64,000 bases of DNA from an uncultured Eubacterium sp. (GTDB lineage Bacteria > Bacillota > Clostridia > Lachnospirales > Lachnospiraceae), in NCBI GenBank assembly GCA_958446835.1, contig CAUCXT010000004.1:1-64000 (forward strand), written 5' to 3'. The position numbers and the translations under genes were made by a program. The notes under the pieces are model-generated. The model saw only the letters and a program-made list of their open reading frames with translations, had not been told where the DNA came from and ran no database searches. Position 1 is the stretch's first letter. Every line of letters begins with the position of its first letter. Positions 35,066 through 44,816 of this stretch are shown piece after piece.

Positions 35066-35935
35066 CTACAACATTTTTCTCAATACTTCAATGACAAATT
35101 TCTCAAAAAGTGAAAAGCCGCCACATAAATGCAGTATTAACATCATAAAACCATTTGCATTATTATATTCCTTCTGATAATAATACTTAGACTTAAGCAC
35201 CGCTTTCCATATACGGATATTCTTCATCGAACGCCTTATGGAAACGGAATGGTTGTGAAGGTACGTTACCCCTGTCAACAGACCGGTTTTATATCCTGCA
35301 TTTTGCAATTTTTTCGCAAGAATAAGCTCTTCATAGTAGAGGAATATGTTCTCGTCAAGTCCACCTATCTGTTCGAACACCTTCGCCGTTATTGCAAAAA
35401 AAGACCCCTGCACGACTTCAACATTCATCAATGGCACTGTGTAATCCACCTTATATGTTCTCTTTTCATACACAAGACGCCGTACCGTAAGGAAGCAATC
35501 GCCTAAATCATGCGCATACGAATATAGGTTCCTGTAAGGTGCCGGATCTACGTTACCATCGGGGCGCATCATAACACCTGTCAACACGCCATAGCCGGGA
35601 TTTTCCTTGAAGCACTGTATAATATTTTCAATAAGGCTTTCCTCAAAAAGCACATCCGGATTTGCTATAAAAATAATATCCGTACCATATTGGTCCATCA
35701 AATATCTCGCTCCAAAATTATTTCCATACGAATACCCTCCATTTTTCCCTGAGGATATAACTGAAACCTTTTTGTTATCCGAGTATTTTTCGCCAAGAAG
35801 CTTTAATGAGCCATCCGTTGAGCAGTTATCAACTACTGCAATATGCCCTATCAGACTGTAGTCAATGATACTGTCCACAAGCTTTTGTGTTGACTCAGCA
35901 TCATTATAATTAAGTATAACTATTCCTGTATTCAT
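35066..35935 (-). CDS. Family 2 glycosyltransferase (rhamnosyltransferase-like)
   Basis: The 289-residue GT-A fold protein has the nucleotide-sugar motif VDNCSTDGSLKLL, NGGYSYGNNFGARYL, FIANPDVLFEES (DxD-like NPDV) and the acceptor/catalytic region GSFFAITAKVFEQIGGLDENIFLYYEE. The pattern NPDV plus GGLDENIFLYYEE is common in rhamnosyl- and related GT2 enzymes of capsule loci. Start ATG 35935 has AGGAAA upstream, just after the stop of the preceding GT4. Donor and acceptor are not determined. Confidence 0.85.
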   Translation of the reverse strand: MNTGIVILNYNDAESTQKLVDSIIDYSLIGHIAVVDNCSTDGSLKLLGEKYSDNKKVSVISSGKNGGYSYGNNFGARYLMDQYGTDIIFIANPDVLFEESLIENIIQCFKENPGYGVLTGVMMRPDGNVDPAPYRNLYSYAHDLGDCFLTVRRLVYEKRTYKVDYTVPLMNVEVVQGSFFAITAKVFEQIGGLDENIFLYYEELILAKKLQNAGYKTGLLTGVTYLHNHSVSIRRSMKNIRIWKAVLKSKYYYQKEYNNANGFMMLILHLCGGFSLFEKFVIEVLRKML

Positions 35936-35943
35936 AGCATTTC

Positions 35944-37062
35944 CTATTCTGTCAGATAGCCAAGTGTCTCCCTGGCACATTTTTCCCACGAAAACCTATC
36001 GCGCTGCTTTTTGTCATTATATGCAATAGTCTCCTTTTCTGCATCAGACAATCCTGCACATTTTTTTAGAAGTGCTGCCATGTCATCAGCATCCTTAGGT
36101 TCTTTTACATACATGACCGCATCCTGTCCAACCTCAGGCAGCGATGAAACATTGGTAGTAATTATCGGAAGCCCATAGTTCATCGCCTCAAGGAGAGGTA
36201 TTCCGAATCCCTCATATAATGACGGATACACAAAAGCCTCCGCGCCTTCGAACAGACATTGTTTTTCCTTCTGTGAAATAAATCCGGTCATTATAATGTT
36301 AGCTTTATATTCACTGTTTTCAATAAGTCTTAGAACGCTCTCATACTTCCAGCCCAAGCCGCCTGCAAGTACCATATAATACTGCTCTCCTGCCCCACTT
36401 TGACCCGCCATAAATATGTCAAATGCCTTGATTATTGTCTCAACATTTTTTCTCGGCTCAATCGTGCTTACATACAAAAAGTATCTGCCGGCTATTTTAA
36501 ATTTATTTTTAACTTCTTCTATCTCTTTCTTATCTGCCTGCTCCGGTCTGTCCGTCCCTGCCAGATAGGTACATGCTATTCTTGCAGATTCTATGCCGAA
36601 AATGTCAATGATGTCATACTTGGTGGCTTCTGAAATCGCAAGTATTCTGTCGGCTTTTTTGCACGAACCTTTGACAAAAAATTTCTGGATAATCGTATTA
36701 TAGCGGCTTCCTATATTCTTAATGCGGAACTGTGCAAGGTCGCATATTGTAAGAACATATCGCACATTTTCATGTTTTCCCCACGGAAGTACATGTTGTG
36801 TTCCCCAGAACACATCTATCCCATACTGTTTTATCAGTGCTTTCCCTCGATATGACAGCCACAATGTCCCTACAGGAAAATTTTCCACCACCGTGTGCCA
36901 GTTATGCTTTAATTCAAAGTCAACAATTATGTCTTTGTTTGAAAAAAGATAATACTCGTTTTCCGAATCGTTATCATTCAAATATTTGACAATATTATAT
37001 ACATAAGTACCAATGCCTGCCCTCTGTTTTTTTAAAGGTCTTGCATCTATTCCGATTTTCAT
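35944..37062 (-). CDS. Family 4 glycosyltransferase
   Basis: The 372-residue GT-B enzyme starts MKIGIDARPLKKQRAGIGTY, the usual beginning of mannosyl/fucosyl-type GT4 enzymes in surface-polysaccharide loci. The C-terminal donor site carries YVSTIEPRKNVETIIKAF and the EX7E motif ([21 protein letters not shown]). Its start overlaps the polymerase gene by four bases (ATGA). Sugar specificity is unknown. Confidence 0.87.
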   Translation of the reverse strand: MKIGIDARPLKKQRAGIGTYVYNIVKYLNDNDSENEYYLFSNKDIIVDFELKHNWHTVVENFPVGTLWLSYRGKALIKQYGIDVFWGTQHVLPWGKHENVRYVLTICDLAQFRIKNIGSRYNTIIQKFFVKGSCKKADRILAISEATKYDIIDIFGIESARIACTYLAGTDRPEQADKKEIEEVKNKFKIAGRYFLYVSTIEPRKNVETIIKAFDIFMAGQSGAGEQYYMVLAGGLGWKYESVLRLIENSEYKANIIMTGFISQKEKQCLFEGAEAFVYPSLYEGFGIPLLEAMNYGLPIITTNVSSLPEVGQDAVMYVKEPKDADDMAALLKKCAGLSDAEKETIAYNDKKQRDRFSWEKCARETLGYLTE

Positions 37063-38387
37063 TTTCTGTCTTCCTCCATAAAAAGGCTCATTTTATATCC
37101 AAGAGCAAGCACCATCCATAGATTTATTGCTGTAGGTGGCAGCCACAACGCTCCTTCCACAAACGCAATAATTATATATACTACAACTCCATGTGTGATT
37201 CCTTTTAAAATCCTGGATTCTTTTATATGCTTTCCTATATATTTAATCAGAATAAACATAATCGGTCCAAGAAATGCAATCAGACCTGCAATTCCGCCAA
37301 TCATCAATATACAGAAATATGCCATCTCATAGCTGCTTCCCCAATATGATGTAAGACCGTATGGGCCTGTAAGTATCCATTCCGTCTTGACGATGAAATA
37401 GTTAATAAGTTCATTCATAGACTGCGAACGCCCGGAGAGATCATTGATATTCTTGAAGGTGAACGAATCCTTAAAGCGTTCCATAATCTGCGGAAACATT
37501 CCGAGGAAAATAGCCGCAACCACAGGTATCATAGCAATTACAAGGCAGGCAAACTGCACCTTGCGGCCATCTGCCCACTTCCTGTTAACAATAACAATAC
37601 CCTTTATAAAAAGATAAATAAAAATTCCAACCCAGCATGTCTTAGACCCTGTTAATATACAGAAAAGTATAAAGACAAGCATATAGATATTGCGCCACGT
37701 CTTATTCTCTATGCTTTCATATATCATCGGACAAAAAAGCAATATATTGACACCCAGCAGATTTCCGTTCTGGTATGTTGACACAGTCTTAGAATATGTG
37801 ACCCCCTCCTGAACACCATTATACTTCTCGGCATACCAGTTGGTACTCGAAATATAATCTGTGTAATTTACGGTAAGTCCTGGAATAGAGAATCTTTCTA
37901 TCCCGAATGCCGCCTGCAAAAAGCCAAAAGCAAATACTATTACTGTTCCCCATAAAAGCATACGGATTATAAAATCAATCTGCTTTTGTTCCGTTATAAA
38001 GTAATTCATTACTATAAAAGTAAAGGGATATATAACCAACGGGACAAAAAAACCTACCCAGTCCGACAGTCCAGCTCTGCCTCCCACCATGGTGAACATG
38101 AATCTTATGAGCCAGTATATACAGCCTAAAATGACATACTTCTCCGCTGTGGAAAATACAAAGCATCTCTTCCAGATAACGTAAAAAAACCACATCATGA
38201 TTGTGAGCATCAAAAACACATTTCCTACGGTAAGAGGTATCCCACCCAGCTTGATACCCGCCTTAGGAAATGTCACATTGATGAAAATCATTATAAAGAG
38301 AAGCACACAGCTCACCTTATAAAATATTGACTTTTCATATAATGTCCTTCCGGTTCTCTGCCGGAAGCTGTTCATATCTTTTAACAT
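37059..38387 (-). CDS. O-antigen ligase/Wzy-type polymerase-like membrane protein
   Basis: The 442-residue protein has about eleven to twelve transmembrane helices and a larger extracytoplasmic loop around residues 200-240 (WYAEKYNGVQEGVTYSK), followed by YQNGNLLG and a second loop with NDLSGRSQSMNELINYF. This layout and the RSQ/ligase-like loop fit the Wzy_C/O-antigen ligase family. In a Gram-positive locus it would polymerise lipid-linked repeats on the outer face. It is one of two such proteins in the locus. Sequence conservation is weak, so the exact reaction is inferred. Confidence 0.75.
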   Translation of the reverse strand: MLKDMNSFRQRTGRTLYEKSIFYKVSCVLLFIMIFINVTFPKAGIKLGGIPLTVGNVFLMLTIMMWFFYVIWKRCFVFSTAEKYVILGCIYWLIRFMFTMVGGRAGLSDWVGFFVPLVIYPFTFIVMNYFITEQKQIDFIIRMLLWGTVIVFAFGFLQAAFGIERFSIPGLTVNYTDYISSTNWYAEKYNGVQEGVTYSKTVSTYQNGNLLGVNILLFCPMIYESIENKTWRNIYMLVFILFCILTGSKTCWVGIFIYLFIKGIVIVNRKWADGRKVQFACLVIAMIPVVAAIFLGMFPQIMERFKDSFTFKNINDLSGRSQSMNELINYFIVKTEWILTGPYGLTSYWGSSYEMAYFCILMIGGIAGLIAFLGPIMFILIKYIGKHIKESRILKGITHGVVVYIIIAFVEGALWLPPTAINLWMVLALGYKMSLFMEEDRK

Positions 38388-38394
38388 ATTGTCA

Positions 38395-39474
38395 TTAACC
38401 CTTTATTTTTTCAAAAACAGCCTTGGTAGTCTCAACGATTTTATCAGGCGTAAACATAGCCGCACGCCTGTATCCCCTCTCAATCAGTTTTTCTGCCAGA
38501 CTGCTGTCACTGAGCACCTTTTCCATTGCTTCCCTTATCTGGTTCACATCATAGGGATCGAACATATAAGCCGCATCACCCACAACCTCAGGAAGAGATG
38601 AATTATCGGAACATACTACCGGCGTTCCACATGCCATCGCCTCAAGCGGAGGTATTCCAAAGCCTTCATACAACGATGGAAAGACGAACAAATCAGCAAG
38701 GTTGTAAAAATCAACCAGTTCATCGTCCACAATTATCCCTGTCTTTACAACGCTGTCCTCAATGCCCAGCTTCTTAATTTCAGGTGTAAGGTCTTCACTG
38801 TCAAATGCCTTACCGACAAGGACAAGACATGTATTCTCCCTGTCCTTCATAGCAGAATACGCCTCTAACAGCTTAGGAAGATTCTTGTGTGGTTTCAGAT
38901 TACCCACATACATAATAACCTTTTTATCCCTCGGAAGATTGTATTTATCAATAAGATACTCAACATCTTCCCTCTGCCTGTGAATGAATCTGTTATCCAC
39001 CGCATTATATACAACAGATATTTTTTCTTCCGGTACCCTGTAGAAACGCAATATGTCCTTTTTGGAGTTTTCCGATACCGTGAACACCACTTCAGCCTTA
39101 TGTACTGCATAGCCTATAAGAAACTTTGCATATAAATATGCCAGCTTATTAGGCAGAAATTGAGGAAGTACAAGATGTGTCAGATCATGAACTGTCACTG
39201 CAAGTCTTCCCCTGTAAAATACCGGAACATTGTAATGCGGAACATGCAGCAGATCAACGCCGCTCTTTTTTAACTCCTTAAAAGGAAAATGAAGCTGTTC
39301 ACCTGCGCCATATATTTTTTCATCATAATTGATAACCTGTACACTCTCATCACATTTCAGAATGTCCTTATCATCACCGAGTGCAACATCATATATTCCA
39401 TGTCCCATAAGAGTCTTAATGTAAGTTCCTATGCCTGACATCTGAATCATGCGGGCATCAATCGCGATTTTCAT
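38395..39474 (-). CDS. Family 4 glycosyltransferase (mannosyltransferase-like)
   Basis: The 359-residue GT-B enzyme begins [23 protein letters not shown]. It has [24 protein letters not shown] and the donor-site region [19 protein letters not shown] with EX7E motif [19 protein letters not shown]. The start is ATG 39474, with AGGAAT upstream; the reading frame extends further but overlaps the previous gene. It is most like the mannosyltransferases of O-antigen and capsule loci; donor not proven. Confidence 0.87.
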   Translation of the reverse strand: MKIAIDARMIQMSGIGTYIKTLMGHGIYDVALGDDKDILKCDESVQVINYDEKIYGAGEQLHFPFKELKKSGVDLLHVPHYNVPVFYRGRLAVTVHDLTHLVLPQFLPNKLAYLYAKFLIGYAVHKAEVVFTVSENSKKDILRFYRVPEEKISVVYNAVDNRFIHRQREDVEYLIDKYNLPRDKKVIMYVGNLKPHKNLPKLLEAYSAMKDRENTCLVLVGKAFDSEDLTPEIKKLGIEDSVVKTGIIVDDELVDFYNLADLFVFPSLYEGFGIPPLEAMACGTPVVCSDNSSLPEVVGDAAYMFDPYDVNQIREAMEKVLSDSSLAEKLIERGYRRAAMFTPDKIVETTKAVFEKIKG

Positions 39475-39475
39475 A

Positions 39476-40582
39476 TTATTCCTGTACTCCGTTTCTCTCA
39501 TTATATTTTTCTTCGACAAACGCCTTTATTCTTGCCTTAAAAACTTCATCATCGAACTTCTCGGCATGTTCTCTGAGCTTATGCTTGTCAAAGGTCATAG
39601 TCTCAAATCTCTTGAGTGCATCTATAAGCGAATCTGTTGTCTGCTCTTTAAAAAAGGTTCCTGTAACTCCTTCAACAACTGTCTCTAAAGCTCCACCCTT
39701 TCCGTAAGCTATAACAGGTCTTCCGCTCGCCATCGCCTCAAGCGGTGTTATTCCGAAGTCCTCCTCGCCCGGAAAAAGGAATGCCCTGCAGCCTGCATAA
39801 AGTTCCTTGACATGTGCGTCATCAACCCTTCCAAGCAGTTCAACTGTAGGTCCTGCCATAGCCTTAAGGCGCTTATAGTCCGGTCCGTCACCTACAACCT
39901 TAAGATTAAGCCCAAGCTTATTGCACGCGTCAATCGCAATATCAACTCTCTTGTATTCCTGAAAACGAGATACGACAAGGAAATAATCCCCATCATTTTC
40001 CGATATCTGAAAAAGCTTGCAGCGCACCGGAGGCGGTATCACTATAGCCTCGCGTCTGTAGTGCTTTCTGATACGCTTGGCAACATTTTCGGAATTGGCA
40101 ATAAAATAGTCAACCCTGGCTGCACTTGCATAATCCCACACACGAATCCATGTAAGGAAATAATCCAAAAGCTTTCTCACAAGCTTTCCTTTGCCGGACA
40201 TTTTCCCGGCATACTCATACGAGAACTCCCATGCATATCTCATAGGCGAATGGCAATAGCAGATATGAATGGCATCAGGATGTGTGATAACTCCTTTCGC
40301 CACACTTGAACTGCTGCTAAGTACCATATCATATCCTGTAAGGTCAAATGACTCAATCGCAGTAGGCATAAAAGGAAACAGCTTTCTATGATTGGTACAT
40401 TCCTTCTTCTTCTGGAGATGTGAAGTTATAATATTGGCACTCTTAAGCGGCTCCTCCATCTTACTATGATTACATATCAAAGTATATATGGGTGCCTCAG
40501 GATAAAGCTCGACAAAATCCGATAAAACTCTCTCCGCGCCTCCCATTGTCGGAAGCCAGTCATGCACTAACGCAATCTTCAT
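39476..40582 (-). CDS. Family 4 glycosyltransferase (WbaZ-like)
   Basis: The 368-residue GT-B enzyme starts MKIALVHDWLPTMGGAERVL. It has CYCHSPMRYAWEF in the acceptor domain, typical of WbaZ-type GDP-mannose-dependent transferases, and the donor motif FPGEEDFGITPLEAMASGRPV. GAGGTGGA precedes the ATG. It is two bases from the next GT4 gene, so three GT4 genes and the polymerase form a compact block. Confidence 0.87.
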   Translation of the reverse strand: MKIALVHDWLPTMGGAERVLSDFVELYPEAPIYTLICNHSKMEEPLKSANIITSHLQKKKECTNHRKLFPFMPTAIESFDLTGYDMVLSSSSSVAKGVITHPDAIHICYCHSPMRYAWEFSYEYAGKMSGKGKLVRKLLDYFLTWIRVWDYASAARVDYFIANSENVAKRIRKHYRREAIVIPPPVRCKLFQISENDGDYFLVVSRFQEYKRVDIAIDACNKLGLNLKVVGDGPDYKRLKAMAGPTVELLGRVDDAHVKELYAGCRAFLFPGEEDFGITPLEAMASGRPVIAYGKGGALETVVEGVTGTFFKEQTTDSLIDALKRFETMTFDKHKLREHAEKFDDEVFKARIKAFVEEKYNERNGVQE

Positions 40583-40603
40583 TATATTCCACCTCAGTAA
40601 TAA

Positions 40604-41869
40604 TTATTTGCAAAGTATATATCCTAAGATATTTCCATTCACAGTATTTACCCTTGCGAGGGCTGTCTTTATTGTATGAATCTCATCATATCCACCGTTC
40701 ACCATAATGATGATTCCCTGTGCTGCTGCGATATCCCTTGATGTCTCTGCACACACTTCTATACCATCAACACATGCAAACTTGACCTTATCTGTGGAAG
40801 CAGCCTCTGCAATTCGCTGCATAACATCTGCATTCTTCTGTCTGCCAACTGTTGTAAGCAGTACCTTATCGACTCCGCTCTTCTCGCACATTGCACCTAT
40901 AGATGCCGCTGTTATATTCTCTGAAAGCTGAACATTCTTCTTAAACTCTCCAAGGAATTCGCCTTCACCCTCGAAAAATCTCTCAAGCTCCTCCCTTGTG
41001 CGAACCTTTCTGTCACATATTGCAATAACGAAGATGATGAATAAACCTATCACGAAGCCCACGGCTCCCTTTATAATCGTAGACATCTTGAAAATATATG
41101 CAAACTGGAAATCAAACTTTTCAATCTGTCCTGTAACAATCTTATTGTACTCGGCATATTCGTCCATAGTAGCCTTTATGGAAGCATCATCAGGCTGAAT
41201 ATAAGTATAGAATCCGTTAACATACACTCTCAAAGTCACTGTCGGCTCTGAAGCAACATTGCATGTAATATATGGATATAACTTTTCCATCTCGCTTGCA
41301 ATATATGAAGCCGCTGCCGCTGCACCTGTACGAATTCTTTCAATTCCACCGAGTCCTGTATATGACATACTCATTGTCTTATCATTCAAAAGTGATATTG
41401 TAAAAGTATCATACTCATTATCAGTCGGTGTTCTCGGGCTGGTAACAAGCTCTGAATATCCTGCTTTTGTAAGTGCCGAATTGACAAAATCATAAAAGCC
41501 CTGAGATGTTGCGATAGAGCCTGCATAGCTCACAGCATTGGCATTGACGGTCTGATATATTGAAAAATCCGGTGTTCCCTCAACTCCGATACTCTCGTAA
41601 TACTTCTCAACATTGATATTAAAAGAAATATCCACAAGACCGCAATGAATTCTGTCTGCTTCATTCTCAGCTATAGTAACCGGTGTCCTCTGAATCTTGC
41701 TCTCGTCATTCTCCGCTTCACTTATCTTAAGCGAGCTGCTGTATGTAGCTGCTCCGTATAACAGCATTAAAGCCATAAGCACTGCTGCAATCCACCAGTA
41801 CTTCTTAAAATTATCCCATAAGCGGTCAAAGCTGACAAATACCATATCTTCTTTTTTATTATTTTCCAT
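40604..41869 (-). CDS. Wzz-like chain-length protein with degenerate BY-kinase-like C-terminal domain
   Basis: The 421-residue protein has TM1 at about 24-43, an extracytoplasmic domain (about 44-264) and TM2 at about 265-285, the Wzz/CapA co-polymerase layout. The cytoplasmic part (about 290-421) resembles the Rossmann/P-loop fold of a bacterial tyrosine kinase: VDKVLLTTVG (335-344) at the Walker A place, VKFACVDG, IIIMVNGGYDEI and the terminal VNGNILGYILCK. Walker A and a Tyr-rich tail are missing, so kinase activity is not expected. It probably sets chain length. A promoter and a leader hairpin lie upstream. Confidence 0.75.
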   Translation of the reverse strand: MENNKKEDMVFVSFDRLWDNFKKYWWIAAVLMALMLLYGAATYSSSLKISEAENDESKIQRTPVTIAENEADRIHCGLVDISFNINVEKYYESIGVEGTPDFSIYQTVNANAVSYAGSIATSQGFYDFVNSALTKAGYSELVTSPRTPTDNEYDTFTISLLNDKTMSMSYTGLGGIERIRTGAAAAASYIASEMEKLYPYITCNVASEPTVTLRVYVNGFYTYIQPDDASIKATMDEYAEYNKIVTGQIEKFDFQFAYIFKMSTIIKGAVGFVIGLFIIFVIAICDRKVRTREELERFFEGEGEFLGEFKKNVQLSENITAASIGAMCEKSGVDKVLLTTVGRQKNADVMQRIAEAASTDKVKFACVDGIEVCAETSRDIAAAQGIIIMVNGGYDEIHTIKTALARVNTVNGNILGYILCK

Positions 41870-41902
41870 GCCAAATCTCCTTATTATTATCTTACTCTCA
41901 AC

Positions 41903-41926
41903 ACACAGCTGTCTTATTAGCTGTGT
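41903..41926 (-). other. Leader hairpin upstream of the Wzz-like gene
   Basis: ACACAGCT (41903-41910) and AGCTGTGT (41919-41926) form an 8-bp perfect stem with an eight-base loop in the predicted 5' leader. No T-run follows, so it is not a terminator. It may stabilise the mRNA or regulate translation. Confidence 0.4.
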
Positions 41927-41935
41927 ATCTAATTA

Positions 41936-41964
41936 ATTATAACATAGTTTTAATTACTTTCCAA
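41936..41964 (-). promoter_or_regulatory. Internal promoter of the polysaccharide locus
   Basis: On the minus strand TTGGAA (complement of 41959-41964) is 17 bp upstream of a perfect TATAAT (41936-41941). It lies across the stop codon of the upstream GT2 gene, about 67 bp from the Wzz-like start. It would let wzz, three GT4, one wzy, GT2, the initiating transferase and LCP be expressed separately from the front half. Confidence 0.55.
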
Positions 41965-42778
41965 CAAAAATCTTAATATATGGTGTTATTGAGCGTACAC
42001 ACGCCGTCATAAATCCAAAGTTTCTGTTAAGATAATGAAACCAGTCCTTAAAAGGAAGACCCTTAAAAGACTCTTTTAATTTAATTCTTTTAACGATTCC
42101 GAGGCTCCTGTCCTGCCAGCTTCCTTCTATAGGATTGTCATTGCACACTCCGACATACTCCGGCATAACATATATATCATTACCTCCGTGCGATATTCTG
42201 AAGCCCAGATCGAAATCACCCATGCTGTGCTTATAGTATGGGTCGACATTTTTTACAAGCTTCATTATCCCCATCGGTATCAACGTACAGTTGGCATTAA
42301 ATGTCGTACACTTCACATCCGAGCCGTCAACGCCTATCATACTATAGCTTATGCCCTTCCCATACAGTATTCCGCCATACGAAAAGTTTCCCGATGAATC
42401 ACATGTCGGTCCTACAATGACGCTTCCTGCCCTATCCGGTTTTTTAGAATAATCTACCAGTCTGTCAACCACACCCGGAACGAAGTCCACATCGTCATTT
42501 ACCAACAGCATATAGTCATACATATCCGCATTTTTCATTCCGATTTCAATTCCGCGGTGCATCCCGCCGTTCCAGAACAAAGTCGGCTCCGCATGGACAA
42601 GCTCAACATCCTCATATCCTGCTTTTTCAATTTCTTCACAGGTTTCGTCGGTGCTTCCGGCATCCACCACTATATAATGGTATTTATTATTGTTATTGCC
42701 GTCATGCAGCTTTTCAAGACATCTGGTGGTCTTTTCTCTTCTGTTGTGGCAGGTCATTACAACAACTATTTTTGACAT
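41954..42778 (-). CDS. Family 2 glycosyltransferase
   Basis: This 274-residue GT-A enzyme has MTCHNRREKTTRCLEKL, VDAGSTDETCEEI, FWNGGMHRGIEIG, the metal motif LVNDDVDFVPG and the later GDFDLGFRISHGGNDIYVMPEYVGV region. It resembles rhamnosyl/galactosyl-type GT2 transferases. It overlaps the acyltransferase gene by 13 bp; GGAGGAAG precedes the ATG. Sugar specificity unknown. Confidence 0.85.
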   Translation of the reverse strand: MSKIVVVMTCHNRREKTTRCLEKLHDGNNNNKYHYIVVDAGSTDETCEEIEKAGYEDVELVHAEPTLFWNGGMHRGIEIGMKNADMYDYMLLVNDDVDFVPGVVDRLVDYSKKPDRAGSVIVGPTCDSSGNFSYGGILYGKGISYSMIGVDGSDVKCTTFNANCTLIPMGIMKLVKNVDPYYKHSMGDFDLGFRISHGGNDIYVMPEYVGVCNDNPIEGSWQDRSLGIVKRIKLKESFKGLPFKDWFHYLNRNFGFMTACVRSITPYIKIFVGK

Positions 42779-43842
42779 ATCTTCCTCCCCTTAATCAGCT
42801 TTGCAAACGGAACCTCAACCGCATGATGTAATAGCGCTGTCATAAGTGCGGTCACAGATAATACAATTAAAAGGAATGGGAAGTATCCAAGGTAGTGTAC
42901 ATGTTCACTGAAATACTCAGTCAGCTCTATAACCGGCATGTGCACCAGATATACGGTGAAGCTGTACCTTGCAAGAAACGAGAACACCCTTCCCACCCAC
43001 TGTGTCTTATCACTGTATGAAAAATCTTTCATGGAGAGCATGAAAGCCACCGTAAGAAGCGACCATATAATTCGGTTAAACGTATCCTCCCTCATTGCAA
43101 GGAAACAGGCAAGTGCGACGATAACCAGTCTCATATAATTCTTCTCTTTCCCATCCTTTATGGCATACCATGCAACTGTTCCAAATACAAAGGATATCAA
43201 GTTAAACACTGCACAATCCCCGGCAGTTTCCGCCGCCCAAGGCACATTATTCCTATTAAGAAAATATGAATATACCGCCTTATACCCGTATGCAAACACC
43301 ACAACAGCAGCCAGAAAAACAAGAGAAGCCCTATAGTTCTTCACATACTTTCTTATAACAGGCGCCAGAATATAATACAACATAAAGCAGCTCATCGTCC
43401 AAAGACCCCAGAGGTCATTCCAGTAGTAATACTGTGATGATGGGACGATTCCGTTTAAAAACAGGAAATATCTGATCCAGCCGATTCCAAGCATTGAGTC
43501 GGCAGGCATCTGCCCAAGAATAGCATCCCAGACAATTATGGCAAAAATAATAATCACATAGTATGCCGGGATTATTCTTGAAACACGCTTTATAAAATAT
43601 TCTTTTATATTCCTGCTGTTCTCAACAGACTGCATTATAAGATAACCGCTCATCGCAAAGAAAACGCATACACCGAAATTAAAATGCCTGAACATGTTAA
43701 ATACAAACTGAGGCTTAGGAAGATTTCTGAATCCGGCAAAATGAATCATGAAAACCATTGCCGCAGCCAGAACTCTCAGGATATCGAACACCGGTCTGTT
43801 TATTCCGCTTCCTTTTGATGATAGGTTCTGTCTGTCAGCCAT
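42766..43842 (-). CDS. Acyltransferase family 3 (O-acetyltransferase-like) membrane protein
   Basis: The 358-residue protein has about ten transmembrane helices. Typical AT3 motifs are present: N-terminal RPVFDILRVLAAAMVFMIHFAG with the conserved RxxA(M)VxxxHF, FFAMSGYLI, and SFTVYLVHMP near the end. AT3 enzymes O-acetylate surface sugars using cytosolic acyl donors. I choose ATG 43842, eight bases after GGAAGG; a GTG two codons upstream is too close to it. It overlaps the GT-D-like gene by eight bases. Confidence 0.88.
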   Translation of the reverse strand: MADRQNLSSKGSGINRPVFDILRVLAAAMVFMIHFAGFRNLPKPQFVFNMFRHFNFGVCVFFAMSGYLIMQSVENSRNIKEYFIKRVSRIIPAYYVIIIFAIIVWDAILGQMPADSMLGIGWIRYFLFLNGIVPSSQYYYWNDLWGLWTMSCFMLYYILAPVIRKYVKNYRASLVFLAAVVVFAYGYKAVYSYFLNRNNVPWAAETAGDCAVFNLISFVFGTVAWYAIKDGKEKNYMRLVIVALACFLAMREDTFNRIIWSLLTVAFMLSMKDFSYSDKTQWVGRVFSFLARYSFTVYLVHMPVIELTEYFSEHVHYLGYFPFLLIVLSVTALMTALLHHAVEVPFAKLIKGRKICQK

Positions 43843-44812
43843 TGTCACTGCCTTCCTTTCCTTCTGTTTTTACTTCCCAATAGCAGGCATTCTCAACCTT
43901 ATCGGCGCCCGCCGGAATCTCACTCTTATCCGGGTACACCCAGTTTTCGTTATACATAAGATGTGTGTCCGACTCGTCCCATCTTCTACCCTTTATTCCA
44001 AAGAGTATCTGGAGCACTCCACCAAGATGTATCGCCTGTTTTCCCATCTTCTTTATATGTGCTGCAAGCGGAAATCCATACGCACCACAGCCTATCAGCG
44101 CCACATCAAAGTCAATCTTATCGCACTCATCGCACATATACTGTAATGCGTCGAACCATGTGGCAAATCTCTCATCCGTCGCACTTCCGCTTGTCTGTAC
44201 AGCCTTCAACGTCTTTAGCTCAAAGTCAGGAAGAAGCTGTGGATTCTTAAAAAGTGCCTTTCTTTTTTCATACTGCCTTTTAATTGAATCTTCGAATGGA
44301 TGTATCACAAGAACCTTTTTTCCTCTGAGTGCTTCACTCCACGGCTCATCCATCATGTTCCACGGCTCAAGTCCCATAAGAACACCCACGTTCTTTATAT
44401 CACCGCAATACCTTTTCACATAATACTCTTCGTAATTGACCAGCCAGCACCCTAAGATATCCACCTGTGAACAGGAATCCTTCATAATATCGTTGAATCT
44501 GTACAACAGCTTCTCATCCTTCGGGAAGAAGCCGGCACTCTTGTCGAGGAAATCTATCGCCCGCTTCATCTTTTCCTCATCGCCAAATTCCGCGCTCTGC
44601 ATTGCGAACACCTCAAAGCCGCCAAATCTCCCCGCCATAAAAGGTTTTCCGCTCATTATCTCCGATTTTATAATAGTATTCATCTCGGAAGGCTCAACGA
44701 TTTTTACACCGGCATACCTTTTTATGAACTTATGTTTAAATATATCAAAGTGCAGCTTATTGTACAGGACACCCTTCGCACCATAATACAGCCTGTCAAG
44801 CTGATTCGCCAT
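43835..44812 (-). CDS. GT-D-like putative glycosyltransferase of surface-polysaccharide loci
   Basis: The 325-residue cytosolic protein has no membrane segments. The N-terminal RFGGFEVFAMQ, the central LGCWLVNYEEYYVKRY and the C-terminal LIGCGAYGFPLAAHIKKMGKQAIHLGGVLQILFGIKGRRW recall the GT-D (DUF1792) fold transferases, in which an RFGD/E-like motif and a Gly-rich loop bind the nucleotide sugar. I am not certain of the family and cannot name the sugar. It sits between two transferases in a strictly polysaccharide-making operon, which supports a glycosyltransferase role. Confidence 0.55.
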   Translation of the reverse strand: MANQLDRLYYGAKGVLYNKLHFDIFKHKFIKRYAGVKIVEPSEMNTIIKSEIMSGKPFMAGRFGGFEVFAMQSAEFGDEEKMKRAIDFLDKSAGFFPKDEKLLYRFNDIMKDSCSQVDILGCWLVNYEEYYVKRYCGDIKNVGVLMGLEPWNMMDEPWSEALRGKKVLVIHPFEDSIKRQYEKRKALFKNPQLLPDFELKTLKAVQTSGSATDERFATWFDALQYMCDECDKIDFDVALIGCGAYGFPLAAHIKKMGKQAIHLGGVLQILFGIKGRRWDESDTHLMYNENWVYPDKSEIPAGADKVENACYWEVKTEGKEGSDNG

Positions 44813-44816
44813 ACTC

